Shown: one piece after another, positions 53,216-60,788 of the stretch | Layout: every line of letters starts with the position of its first letter | Numbering within the stretch: the first letter of the stretch is position 1 | From: Aequorivita xiaoshiensis | GTDB taxonomy: Bacteria > Bacteroidota > Bacteroidia > Flavobacteriales > Flavobacteriaceae | Assembly: GCF_022008395.1 (NCBI RefSeq) | Contig: NZ_JAIRBB010000014.1 | Location: forward strand, 1 to 60,788 | Direction of reading: 5' to 3' | DNA: 60,788 nucleotides | Translations under genes and position numbers: made by a program | Notes under the pieces: model-generated | What the model saw: only the letters and a program-made list of their open reading frames with translations | What the model was told of the DNA's origin: nothing | The model's database searches: none

Positions 53216-54841
53216 ATGAAGAAATTTCTTCTTTCACTTATCACTTTTATCATTCCATTTTTCACTTTCGCACAAGAACTTTCCACTTCTGAAAGGATAG
53301 ATTTAAATTTTAAAAAATATACAGGTTGGTTTGTTGATGGTATTTTTTATGAAATTCCATTTTCTGAATCCTTTCAAATTCCTTGGGTATTAATAGTACT
53401 TATTGGAGGAGCGCTTTACTTCACTATTTATTTTAAACTTATAAATCTTACTGGGTTTTATACGGCTGTGAAAGTTGTAATGGGTAAGTATGAAGACATT
53501 GAAAAGCACGGGGTGGATACCTTATACGGTGATGTTACTCCAAACGAACAAGAAAACCTTATAGAAACGATTCGCGATGATAGTGCTGATGGTGAGGTTT
53601 CACACTTTCAAGCATTAACGGCTGCGCTTTCTGCTACTGTTGGTCTTGGTAATATTGCTGGAGTTGCTGTGGCACTATCTATTGGTGGTCCAGGTGCAAC
53701 TTTCTGGATGATTTTAGCTGGTATATTGGGTATGGCTTCTAAGTTTGCCGAATGTACCTTAGGGGTTAAATTCCGAGATGTAGGTCCAGACGGAACTGTG
53801 TATGGTGGTCCGATGTACTATCTTAAAAAAGGGTTGGCTCAAAAAGGGATGGGCGGACTTGGAAAAGTACTTGCAGTAATATTTGCAATTTTTGTTATTG
53901 GTGGTTCTTTTGGTGGAGGAAATATGTTTCAAGCCAATCAAGCCGCAGCACAATTTGTTCAACTCTTCGACCTTCAAGGTACGAGTGCATCGATATGGTT
54001 TGGAATTGTAATGGCTATAATTGTAGCCTTTGTTATAATTGGAGGTATTAAAAGAATTGCAAAGGTTACTGAGAAAATTGTTCCTTTTATGGCCGGTATT
54101 TATGTACTTGGTGCACTTATTATACTAATAGCAAATTACAATCATATAGGTGAGGCATTTGCTCTTATTTTTGAAGGAGCTTTTTCTGGACTTGGTATTG
54201 CAGGTGGACTTGTAGGAGTTATGATTCAAGGTATTCGTCGTGGTGCATTTTCTAATGAAGCCGGAGTTGGATCGGCGGCTATTGCTCATTCTGCAGTACG
54301 AACTAAGTATCCAGCCTCCGAAGGTATTGTTGCACTTTTAGAACCGTTTATCGATACAGTGGTTATTTGTACTATGACGGCTTTAGTGATTGTAATTACA
54401 AACTTCGACAACAATATAATTCAATACGGAGTAGAAGTTAAGGAAGGGGTAGAGCTTACGGCAACTGCTTTTGATAGTGTAATTCCTCACTTTTCAATCG
54501 TTCTTACAATTGCCGTTATAATGTTTGCTTTCTCTACGATGATTTCTTGGTCTTATTACGGAATGCAAGGTTGGGTTTACCTTTTCGGAAGAGGAAAAGT
54601 AACTGAACTTGTATATAAACTGCTATTTTGTATCTTTATTTGGATTGGTTCGGTTATTAGCCTTGGATCGGTAATTAACTTTTCCGATGCAATGATTTTC
54701 GCAATGGTAGTGCCTAATATTATAGGGGTGGTGTTACTAACTCCTGTAGTACGCAAGGAACTTAACCGATATATGAAAGCCATAAAAATTAAACACCAGG
54801 CTATCGACGACGGACTAGAAGATATGTCCAAACATTTATAA
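53216..54841 (+). CDS. Alanine or glycine:cation symporter (AGCS family)
   Basis: 541 aa. A signal-peptide-like N-terminus (MKKFLLSLITFIIPFFTFAQ) precedes the usual AGCS body with about ten transmembrane helices. LSATVGLGNIAGVAVA and 'GGPMYYLKKGL', plus AFSNEAGVGSAAIAHSA, are family motifs. It imports alanine or glycine with Na+. Located in the inner membrane, 12 bp before the helix-hairpin-helix gene. Confidence 0.92.
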   Translation: MKKFLLSLITFIIPFFTFAQELSTSERIDLNFKKYTGWFVDGIFYEIPFSESFQIPWVLIVLIGGALYFTIYFKLINLTGFYTAVKVVMGKYEDIEKHGVDTLYGDVTPNEQENLIETIRDDSADGEVSHFQALTAALSATVGLGNIAGVAVALSIGGPGATFWMILAGILGMASKFAECTLGVKFRDVGPDGTVYGGPMYYLKKGLAQKGMGGLGKVLAVIFAIFVIGGSFGGGNMFQANQAAAQFVQLFDLQGTSASIWFGIVMAIIVAFVIIGGIKRIAKVTEKIVPFMAGIYVLGALIILIANYNHIGEAFALIFEGAFSGLGIAGGLVGVMIQGIRRGAFSNEAGVGSAAIAHSAVRTKYPASEGIVALLEPFIDTVVICTMTALVIVITNFDNNIIQYGVEVKEGVELTATAFDSVIPHFSIVLTIAVIMFAFSTMISWSYYGMQGWVYLFGRGKVTELVYKLLFCIFIWIGSVISLGSVINFSDAMIFAMVVPNIIGVVLLTPVVRKELNRYMKAIKIKHQAIDDGLEDMSKHL

Positions 54842-54852
54842 CTAGAGTTATT

Positions 54853-55737
54853 ATGGAATTAAAATCCCACTTCACGTTCTCGAAACAGCAACGAAGTGGG
54901 ATTTTGCTTTTGTTGTTACTTATAGTCACTTTACTGTGCTTGTTTTGGTTTGTCGATTTTTCTGAATCGGAAAGTTTTGATATTTCTTCTGAAGAAATCA
55001 CTTCCATAAAAAATGAAATAGATTCTCTTCGTCTAATTGAAATAGAGAAACGGAAACCAAAGAGGTCTGAGTTTAATCCTAATTTCATAACAGATTATTC
55101 AGGTTATGTTTTAGGATTGTCTAATGAAGAAATAGATAAACTGCTTCAATATAGGAAGGATGGGAAGTGGATAAATTCTGCCGCAGATTTTAAAAGAGTA
55201 ACGGGAGTTTCTGATTCATTATTATCCGAGATAAGTCCTTATTTTAAATTTCCAGCTTGGGTAAATAATTCTGCTTCAAAAGTAAGTGCTACTTCATATA
55301 ATCAAAATAAAGGTTTTGTAGCGCGACCATTCAGTAAAAAAATAGATTTAAACCAAGCAACCGAAACTCAATTACAACAGGTGAGCGGTATTGGAGAAAC
55401 ACTAAGTAAACGAATTGTTTCTTATCGTGAATCGATAGGTGGTTTTAGTGACGAAAAACAGCTTTATGCAGTTTATGGTTTAAGCCCCGAAGTTGTAGAA
55501 CGAACATTAAACGTCTTTACTGTAAAAACACCAAAAGAAATAAGTAAGATTAACGTAAACCATGCTTCGGCATCAGATATTGCAACTATTCCAGGAGTAT
55601 CCTTTGAGTTGGCTAAAAAGATATGGGAATATCGACGACTACGTGAAAAAATTACGAACGTGGAAGAACTAAATAAAATTGAAGGTATGAGCCAAAGAAA
55701 GTTACAGCTAATTCAGTTATATTTGTCTGCTGAGTAA
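54853..55737 (+). CDS. Helix-hairpin-helix protein with one membrane helix (ComEA-like)
   Basis: 294 aa. A transmembrane helix near the N-terminus (about 15-35) is followed by three helix-hairpin-helix units: YVLGLSNEEIDKLLQYRKDG, then LNQATETQLQQVSGIGETLS, then VNHASASDIATIPGVSFELA. This layout matches ComEA-type DNA-binding proteins, so a role in DNA uptake or envelope-tethered DNA binding is possible. It lies 12 bp after the AGCS gene. Confidence 0.87.
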   Translation: MELKSHFTFSKQQRSGILLLLLLIVTLLCLFWFVDFSESESFDISSEEITSIKNEIDSLRLIEIEKRKPKRSEFNPNFITDYSGYVLGLSNEEIDKLLQYRKDGKWINSAADFKRVTGVSDSLLSEISPYFKFPAWVNNSASKVSATSYNQNKGFVARPFSKKIDLNQATETQLQQVSGIGETLSKRIVSYRESIGGFSDEKQLYAVYGLSPEVVERTLNVFTVKTPKEISKINVNHASASDIATIPGVSFELAKKIWEYRRLREKITNVEELNKIEGMSQRKLQLIQLYLSAE

Positions 55738-55853
55738 GGCTTAGAAATGCTGCCACATCGTTCTACATACGGTAAAAGTGTGTTTGTAGAACTTTGATTA
55801 GTGGGTGTCACTCAATAATATTAAACATAATAATTTCAAGATAAGATTTACAG

Positions 55854-57017
55854 ATGAATTTACATTTTACAGAAGAACACGATTTTTTCAGAAAAAGTTT
55901 TCAGGATTTTCTTCAAAAAGAAGTAGTACCTCACATTGAAAAGTGGGAAAAAACAGGTACCATCGACCGTTTTATATGGAAAAAATTTGGTGAAATGGGA
56001 TACTTCGGAATTTATCAGCCTGAAGAATATGGCGGATTAAATTTAGATCTTTTCTATACGGTGATTTTCTTAGAAGAATTACAAAAAGTAAACAGTGGTG
56101 GATTTGCTGCAGCAATGTGGGCACACGCTTATCTTGCAATGACACATCTTAAAAAAGAAGCTAATCACGAACAAAAAGAAAAATATTTAGCACCGAGTAT
56201 TTCGGGAGATAAAATTGGCTGTTTGTGTATTACCGAACCATTTGGAGGAAGTGATGTTTCTGGAATGCGTACAACTGCGGTTAAAAAAGGAGATAAATAT
56301 ATAATCAACGGTTCTAAAACCTTTATCACAAATGGAATTTACAGCGATTACTTAGTAGTTGCTGCTAAAACCGCTCCAGAACTAGGTAACAAAGGGATTA
56401 GCATTTTTGTTATGGACCGTGATACCAAAGGTATTTCTGCAACTAAACTCGACAAACTAGGATGGAGAGCAAGTGATACAGGAGAAATAGCATTCGATAA
56501 TGTTGAAATCCCTGCATCAAGCTTAATGGGTGAGGAGAACATGGGGTTCCCATATATTATGCAACATTTCGCATTAGAAAGACTTATTATGGGGGTTAAC
56601 GCACACGCACGTAGTGAGTTTGCATTAGATTACACCATTCAATATATGAAAGATAGATTTGCTTTTGGTAAGAGTATTTCGAAGTTTCAAGCGCTACGTC
56701 ATAGAGTTGCACAACTAGCAAGTGAAGTAGAAGTGGCAAAAACATTTAACTACGTAACTGCCCAACGTCTAAACGATGGGGAATATGTTGTAAAAGAAGC
56801 TACAATGAGTAAACTTATTTCAACTAAGGTAGCAGATGAGGTAATGACGGAATGTCTTCAATTTTTAGGAGGATATGGTTATATGGAAGATTATCCATTG
56901 GCAAGATTATTACGCGATAGCAGATTAGGTCCTATTGGTGGTGGTACGTCTGAAATTCTAAGAGAAATTATTTCTAAGATGGTTATTGAGGGAGTATCGT
57001 ACAAACCAGCTACATAA
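55854..57017 (+). CDS. Acyl-CoA dehydrogenase
   Basis: 387 aa flavoenzyme of fatty acid or branched-chain amino acid breakdown. ITEPFGGSDVSGMRTTAVK is the first FAD/substrate signature; KDRFAFGKSISKFQALRHRV and the C-terminal LGGYGYMEDYPLARLLRD, IGGGTSEILREII are typical. Length is standard. The acyl chain specificity cannot be told. An electron-transfer flavoprotein is not in the window. Confidence 0.93.
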   Translation: MNLHFTEEHDFFRKSFQDFLQKEVVPHIEKWEKTGTIDRFIWKKFGEMGYFGIYQPEEYGGLNLDLFYTVIFLEELQKVNSGGFAAAMWAHAYLAMTHLKKEANHEQKEKYLAPSISGDKIGCLCITEPFGGSDVSGMRTTAVKKGDKYIINGSKTFITNGIYSDYLVVAAKTAPELGNKGISIFVMDRDTKGISATKLDKLGWRASDTGEIAFDNVEIPASSLMGEENMGFPYIMQHFALERLIMGVNAHARSEFALDYTIQYMKDRFAFGKSISKFQALRHRVAQLASEVEVAKTFNYVTAQRLNDGEYVVKEATMSKLISTKVADEVMTECLQFLGGYGYMEDYPLARLLRDSRLGPIGGGTSEILREIISKMVIEGVSYKPAT

Positions 57018-57261
57018 CCTAAGCTTTAAATTTGGAAGTTAGGAAAGAAGACATTTTAAAACTGATTGAAATTGAGTCAAAAGATACTATCTACAATCAT
57101 TTTTTTAATGTCTTTTTTATTGATTATCGTGCCCGGTGTTGATCGGGTTTTATTTCGTTGTAGGTTTAAAGCTGATATTTAAAAAGAATACCAAATAGCC
57201 CTAAAGTTCTAATGTAAAATAATGGATATTCAAAGTTTAATATTTTAATCTTTTCAAAATA

Positions 57262-58680
57262 ATGAAGCACTTTAAATTAAAGCATTTAGTAAGTGTGATC
57301 GTGATGTTCATAACTGCGACCGCCTTTTCACAATCCAACCTAAATGGGAAGGTTGCAGATTTCTTAACTTTTCAGCCTATAGAAAGTGCTAGTGTGTATA
57401 TCAAAAATACTACCATTGGAACTATTTCTAACAGTGATGGTAATTTTGCCTTAAAAGTTCCCAAAGAACATTTAAATGATACTTTGGTTATCTCTTCTAT
57501 AGGTTATAAAAGCTATAACGTGGTAATTGAAAGCTTTGAAAATGGTTCCGATATTTTTCTTGAAGAAGATGTTGCTTCCCTAGATGAAGTTGTAATCGTA
57601 GCAGATCCACGACCTACGACGGGGAACGGCATCGTCCAAAAAGCTATCGAAAGACTTCCAGCAAACTTACCAGAACAAGCCTATCTTCAAAAAGGGTTTT
57701 TGCGTCACAAAGAACGAAATAAAAAGGAATACAAGTGGCTTATAGAAAGTGCCATTACATTATACGATTCTAGTTATGCCGCTGGAGCAAAAGATTTTAT
57801 AAAAATAAACGTAGATGAAACCCGAAAAAGTTACGATTTAAGGGATATCGACAGTCTTTTTACCTATTCGGCTTACTTAAAAAGTATAGGGTCTAACGCT
57901 GGTAATGTAAGTTTGAATTCTGTTAAGAAGTCAGCTTTGATTAACGCCATTAAGTGGAATGATAGTCGTGTAAATGGATTGGAAAATCTATTTAAAGGAA
58001 AACTGAATCTGTTGAGGAATAGTAATGCAACAGGAGCGTTATTGGGGAAAAATATGTTAGAAAAACATCAGTTTAACCTCGATACAATTTTAGTAGATAA
58101 CGGAAGGAAAATTTATAAAATTGAAATTACTAAAGGCAAAGATTTTGTCGGTTTGAATACGCCTAACATCTATAACGAAGGGTTTGCGCCAAAAGGGTGG
58201 ATTTACATATATTACGATAATTACGCGATTAAAAGGGTGGAGTATGAGTTGACAGCAGCTTCTGATGTTCAGAAAAGAAGAAGCAAGAGTTTGTTTGATA
58301 CTCAAACCATGCATAAGTTAACCATGACTTATATGGAGTATAATGATAAGATGTATCCTAATTACATTTATTATGAAACTCCAAAACTTGTAAATACAGG
58401 AGATAGGTCTACTAATAGAGTTAAAACTGAAGCGGAGCCTGGTTTTGATAAAGGGGAACAATATTATTATACTGTTCAGGAAATTCTGTTTACCGATATA
58501 ATTCAGGAGACCGAGCTTATTAAAGAAGAATTACAACAGAATGACTGGTCTGCAGATATATTCTCTAGCAAGCCTTACAATGAAACTTTTTGGAAAACTT
58601 ACAACGTATTATTAGAAAGTGAAGAAGAAGAAAAATTGATTTTAGATTTAAGTAAAAGAGCTTCATTGTATAAAAATTAA
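57262..58680 (+). CDS. Secreted carboxypeptidase-regulatory-like protein
   Basis: 472 aa with a signal peptide (ending TAFSQS). Residues about 27-110 form a CarboxypepD_reg-like beta-sandwich (LNGKVADFLTFQPIESASVY, 'SIGYKSYNV'), as in the N-terminal extension of SusC-like proteins, but no receptor barrel follows. The remaining ~350 residues are beta-rich without a family name. Probably an envelope protein; function unknown. Confidence 0.83.
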   Translation: MKHFKLKHLVSVIVMFITATAFSQSNLNGKVADFLTFQPIESASVYIKNTTIGTISNSDGNFALKVPKEHLNDTLVISSIGYKSYNVVIESFENGSDIFLEEDVASLDEVVIVADPRPTTGNGIVQKAIERLPANLPEQAYLQKGFLRHKERNKKEYKWLIESAITLYDSSYAAGAKDFIKINVDETRKSYDLRDIDSLFTYSAYLKSIGSNAGNVSLNSVKKSALINAIKWNDSRVNGLENLFKGKLNLLRNSNATGALLGKNMLEKHQFNLDTILVDNGRKIYKIEITKGKDFVGLNTPNIYNEGFAPKGWIYIYYDNYAIKRVEYELTAASDVQKRRSKSLFDTQTMHKLTMTYMEYNDKMYPNYIYYETPKLVNTGDRSTNRVKTEAEPGFDKGEQYYYTVQEILFTDIIQETELIKEELQQNDWSADIFSSKPYNETFWKTYNVLLESEEEEKLILDLSKRASLYKN

Positions 58681-58818
58681 TCTTGTCTTAATTAGGTTTT
58701 AAACTATTTCCTCATTATCAGAAAGGTAAATTGCAATGTTTTAATTGCGCAATTTTAGGTGTAAACTTCTTTTTTTAAAAAATCTTGTAAGTTGTTATTT
58801 ATAAATCAAAACTTTTTA

Positions 58819-58826
58819 TATCTTTG
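58819..58826 (+). promoter_or_regulatory. rpsU promoter -7 box
   Basis: TATCTTTG fits TAnnTTTG; a TTG at 58792-58794 lies 24 bp upstream, close to the usual spacing. Confidence 0.6.
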
Positions 58827-58840
58827 CCGCCCTAAAGAGA

Positions 58841-58849
58841 GGAGGTGAT
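58841..58849 (+). promoter_or_regulatory. Strong Shine-Dalgarno of rpsU
   Basis: GGAGGTGAT is a near-perfect complement to the 16S rRNA 3' end, 6 nt before the ATG. Such a site is rare in this window. Confidence 0.85.
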
Positions 58850-58855
58850 GACACT

Positions 58856-59050
58856 ATGTTAATTATACCAGTTAAAGACGGAGAAAATATCGACAGAGCA
58901 CTGAAGCGTTTCAAGCGTAAGTTTGACCGTACAGGAACAATGCGCCAGTTGCGTGCAAGACAAGCTTTTACAAAGCCATCTGTTAAGAAAAGAGCGCAAA
59001 TGCAAAAAGCGCAATACATCCAGAATCTTAGAGATCAGGAAGATATTTAA
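58856..59050 (+). CDS. rpsU: 30S ribosomal protein bS21
   Basis: 64 aa, very basic. IIPVKDGENIDRALKRFKRKFDRTGT is the bS21 signature. Found at the platform of the small subunit near the 16S 3' end. The mRNA has a full Shine-Dalgarno, and in flavobacteria bS21 is known to hide the anti-Shine-Dalgarno, so the gene is expected to be autoregulated. Followed by a strong terminator. Confidence 0.97.
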   Translation: MLIIPVKDGENIDRALKRFKRKFDRTGTMRQLRARQAFTKPSVKKRAQMQKAQYIQNLRDQEDI

Positions 59051-59075
59051 TATTCTTTTTGAATCTATATCATAT

Positions 59076-59109
59076 AAATCCGTTGGAATTTTTTCCAACG
59101 GATTTTTTT
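59076..59109 (+). terminator. rpsU terminator
   Basis: Perfect 13-bp arms AAATCCGTTGGAA and TTCCAACGGATTT with a T loop, followed by T's. Confidence 0.88.
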
Positions 59110-59230
59110 ATGATTTAAAATTATTAGTTTATGAGGTAATTGAGTTATTTTGTAGAACCACTGTTTGAAATAGAGGCTAACGTCGCCTTCTAATTAAATG
59201 CGCAGTTGGCTACAATCTAAAAACCTGCAA

Positions 59231-60115
59231 ATGCCTTTTTCTTCTTTTAAGGATTATTTAGAGCTTGAGAAAAAATATTCATCTCATACGGTGGTGGCAT
59301 ACTTAAAAGATCTAGACGGATTTCAGCAATTTGCGTCAGAAGAGTTTCAGTATGAAAATATTTTAAATATTAACTACTCAGTTATCCGTAGCTGGATAGT
59401 CTCATTGGTTGATGCTGGTATTTCAAATCGAACTGTAAACAGGAAAATATCTTCGCTTAAAACCTATTATAAATTTCTTTTAAAAACGGGGCAAATCCAG
59501 GTTAGTCCGTTGACGAAGCACAAAGCATTAAAAACTTCAAAAAAAATACAAGTTCCGTTTTCTGAAGATGAAATCGTAAATGTAATGGAATTGCTTCAAG
59601 GCAATGATGATTTTAAGGGATTGCGAGATCGTCTTGTGGTCGAATTGTTTTATTCAACAGGTATAAGAAGGGCAGAGTTAATTAATATTAAGATTGATGG
59701 TATTTCCTTCGCCCAAAAAACGATTAAAGTGTTGGGTAAGCGTAATAAGGAGCGAATAATTCCCTTATTGCCAACAGTCGTTGATACTATTCGTTCTTAT
59801 ATGGCTGTGCGGGATGAGCTTGAAGATATAGTAGATGATGAGTATTTGTTTCTCACGGCCAAAGGTTCGAAAATGTATGAAACCCTTGTGTATCGCATAA
59901 TTAATATCTACTTTAGTAAGGCATCTGAAAAAGTAAAAAAGAGTCCTCATATATTAAGGCATTCATTTGCGACTCATCTTTTAAATGAAGGTGCCGATAT
60001 CAATTCGGTTAAAGAGTTATTGGGTCATTCTAGTCTAGCATCTACTCAAGTTTATACCCAAAACAATATCGCTAAATTGAAAGAAGTTTATAAAAATTCA
60101 CATCCTCGTAATTAA
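59231..60115 (+). CDS. xerC: Tyrosine recombinase XerC-like
   Basis: About 294 aa from ATG 59231 (MPFSSFKDYLELEKKYSSHT, the family start); an ATG at 59198 would add 11 residues. The N-terminal SAM-like DNA-binding domain is followed by the catalytic domain with Arg in TGIRRAEL, HILRHSFATHLL (His-x-x-Arg), LGHSSLASTQVYT (His, Tyr nucleophile). It resolves chromosome dimers at dif together with XerD. The setting rpsU, xerC, hpf, tRNA-Thr is a familiar flavobacterial order, so this is the housekeeping enzyme and not a phage integrase. Confidence 0.92.
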   Translation: MPFSSFKDYLELEKKYSSHTVVAYLKDLDGFQQFASEEFQYENILNINYSVIRSWIVSLVDAGISNRTVNRKISSLKTYYKFLLKTGQIQVSPLTKHKALKTSKKIQVPFSEDEIVNVMELLQGNDDFKGLRDRLVVELFYSTGIRRAELINIKIDGISFAQKTIKVLGKRNKERIIPLLPTVVDTIRSYMAVRDELEDIVDDEYLFLTAKGSKMYETLVYRIINIYFSKASEKVKKSPHILRHSFATHLLNEGADINSVKELLGHSSLASTQVYTQNNIAKLKEVYKNSHPRN

Positions 60116-60172
60116 TTTTAAATGGCATTTATGGTGTAAAATTACTTAGCAATTAATTAAAACTTTAGTGAT

Positions 60173-60475
60173 ATGAAAGTAAATGTACAAGCGCCAAATT
60201 TTACGGCCAAAGAAGAGCTGTTGTTATTTGTTAAAAAAAGGTTGTCGAAGCTTGAACAATTTTACGACAAAATTGTGTTCGCAGATGTCTTTTTGAAGGT
60301 TCAAAAAACGAGTGAAAAAGAAAATAAAATAGTAGAGGTGTTATTGAGTGTGCCTGGAGGTGATATAATGGTAAAAAAGGAGGCAAAGACCTTTGAAGCT
60401 GCTGTTGACGAGGCTTCACGGGCTTTAGAAAGACAGTTGAAGAAGCGCAAACAGAAAGAAAAATCATATTTATAG
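60173..60475 (+). CDS. hpf: Ribosome hibernation-promoting factor (HPF/RaiA, short type)
   Basis: 100 aa. Begins MKVNVQAPNFTAKEELLLFV, with the basic KKEAKTFEAAVDEASRALERQLKKRKQK end; matches the short HPF/YfiA family that binds the 30S A and P sites during stationary phase. No long C-terminal dimerisation domain. It lies between xerC and tRNA-Thr. Confidence 0.93.
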   Translation: MKVNVQAPNFTAKEELLLFVKKRLSKLEQFYDKIVFADVFLKVQKTSEKENKIVEVLLSVPGGDIMVKKEAKTFEAAVDEASRALERQLKKRKQKEKSYL

Positions 60476-60506
60476 AATTTATTTTAAAAAAAGTTTTAAA
60501 AAAGTT

Positions 60507-60537
60507 TTGTTTGAAACGAGAAGTTTATATACATTTG
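60507..60537 (+). promoter_or_regulatory. Promoter of the tRNA-Thr transcript
   Basis: TTG (60507-60509), 20-bp spacer, TACATTTG (60530-60537): a full Bacteroidota promoter, about 60 bp upstream of the tRNA. Confidence 0.7.
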
Positions 60538-60600
60538 CACTCCGTTAGAAATAACGAGCTTTTTTACGAGTTAGGAAGCAACTCAGAAAAAGATAAAAAA

Positions 60601-60674
60601 GCCGATGTAGCTCAGCTGGCTAGAGCAGCTGATTTGTAATCAGCAGGTCGTGGGTTCGAGTCCCTCCATCGGCT
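60601..60674 (+). tRNA. tRNA-Thr (anticodon TGT)
   Basis: Acceptor GCCGATG/CATCGGC with discriminator T, D-arm GCTC/GAGC, anticodon arm GCTGA-TTTGTAA-TCAGC with anticodon TGT (60635-60637), T-arm with GGTTCGAGTCC. No CCA encoded. Reads ACA codons. Confidence 0.95.
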
Positions 60675-60788
60675 CTGAAATTTTGAAAAGTGCATCAGGA
60701 ATTAAGCTGAAGTTTTAAAATTAGGACTTGGTTTAATTGGGACGAGAAGTTTATCCTGAGCGCAGTCGAAGGGAGTCCCTCCATCGGC
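60658..60788. repeat. Duplicated 3' end of tRNA-Thr
   Basis: GAGTCCCTCCATCGGC occurs at 60658-60673 (in the tRNA) and again at 60773-60788, the last bases of the window. ACGAGAAGTTTAT is also duplicated (60516-60528 and 60742-60754). Confidence 0.8.
60755..60774. repeat. Short dispersed repeat, second copy
   Basis: CCTGAGCGCAGTCGAAGGGA, related to 44616-44635. Confidence 0.55.

Noticed and set aside
57131-57150. Terminator after the acyl-CoA dehydrogenase
   Set aside because: Only a 4-bp CCCG/CGGG stem with a large loop; too weak to call.
59231-60115. Phage or island integrase next to tRNA-Thr
   Set aside because: The sequence and the rpsU-xerC-hpf-tRNA setting fit the housekeeping XerC.

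Overview
The window looks like a chromosomal stretch from a low-GC Bacteroidota, most likely a marine member of the Flavobacteriaceae. Three things point there: the gene families (DUF3857 pairs, DUF2851, RlmL-type THUMP methyltransferase, TPR and carboxypeptidase-regulatory-like secreted proteins), Bacteroidota-type -7 boxes (TAnnTTTG) in front of many genes, and an almost complete lack of Shine-Dalgarno sequences. A tmRNA with the tag GENNYALAA agrees. Both ends lie in repeats (a 130-bp tandem array on the left, a duplicated tRNA 3' end on the right), so the window may be a whole assembly contig. The genus cannot be named from the sequence alone.

Layout. 1-1107: tandem 130-bp repeats, then featureless DNA. 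1108-6179: PIF1-like helicase, ZIP metal transporter, SAM methyltransferase, rRNA methyltransferase RlmL. 6180-9424: accessory-looking island with unfamiliar small proteins, a decayed coding remnant and a zinc-less CobB sirtuin. 9458-10200: tmRNA (ssrA) on the minus strand, with its 3' end and terminator tandemly duplicated. 10364-16397: LYS1-like dehydrogenase, an SDR whose start is disrupted, and two tandem DUF3857/pseudo-transglutaminase secreted proteins. 16398-17166: two parallel promoter-hairpin-terminator units, probably small RNAs. 17167-21119: kdsA, typA, a conserved unknown.

21168-34154 is a surface-polysaccharide locus: six or seven glycosyltransferases, two flippases, a FemAB-like acetyltransferase, and a set (FdtA-like ketoisomerase, FdtB-like aminotransferase, FdtC-like acetyltransferase) that fits synthesis of a dTDP-3-acetamido-3,6-dideoxyhexose. 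34266-48261: subtilisin-like protease, FtsE, a secreted TPR protein with a partner beta-barrel, amidohydrolase lipoprotein, YkgJ-type cysteine-cluster protein, NamZ-like muramidase, FtsX-like permease, cysteine synthase family enzyme. 48497-57017: DUF202, DUF2851, PspC, a TlpA-like lipoprotein apparently inserted into a K+-channel gene, AGCS symporter, helix-hairpin-helix protein, acyl-CoA dehydrogenase. 57262-60788: CarboxypepD-regulatory-like protein, rpsU, xerC, hpf/raiA, tRNA-Thr.

The most interesting signals are non-coding: the twin small-RNA-like units at 16618-17112, whose shared 5' hairpin shows compensating changes; the typA leader, whose predicted 5' end (CCTCC) is complementary to its own Shine-Dalgarno; the tandem copies of the tmRNA 3' end and terminator; the 130-bp hairpin array; and the cassette-like insertion that beheads a potassium channel. 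No CRISPR array, insertion-sequence transposase or complete prophage was seen.
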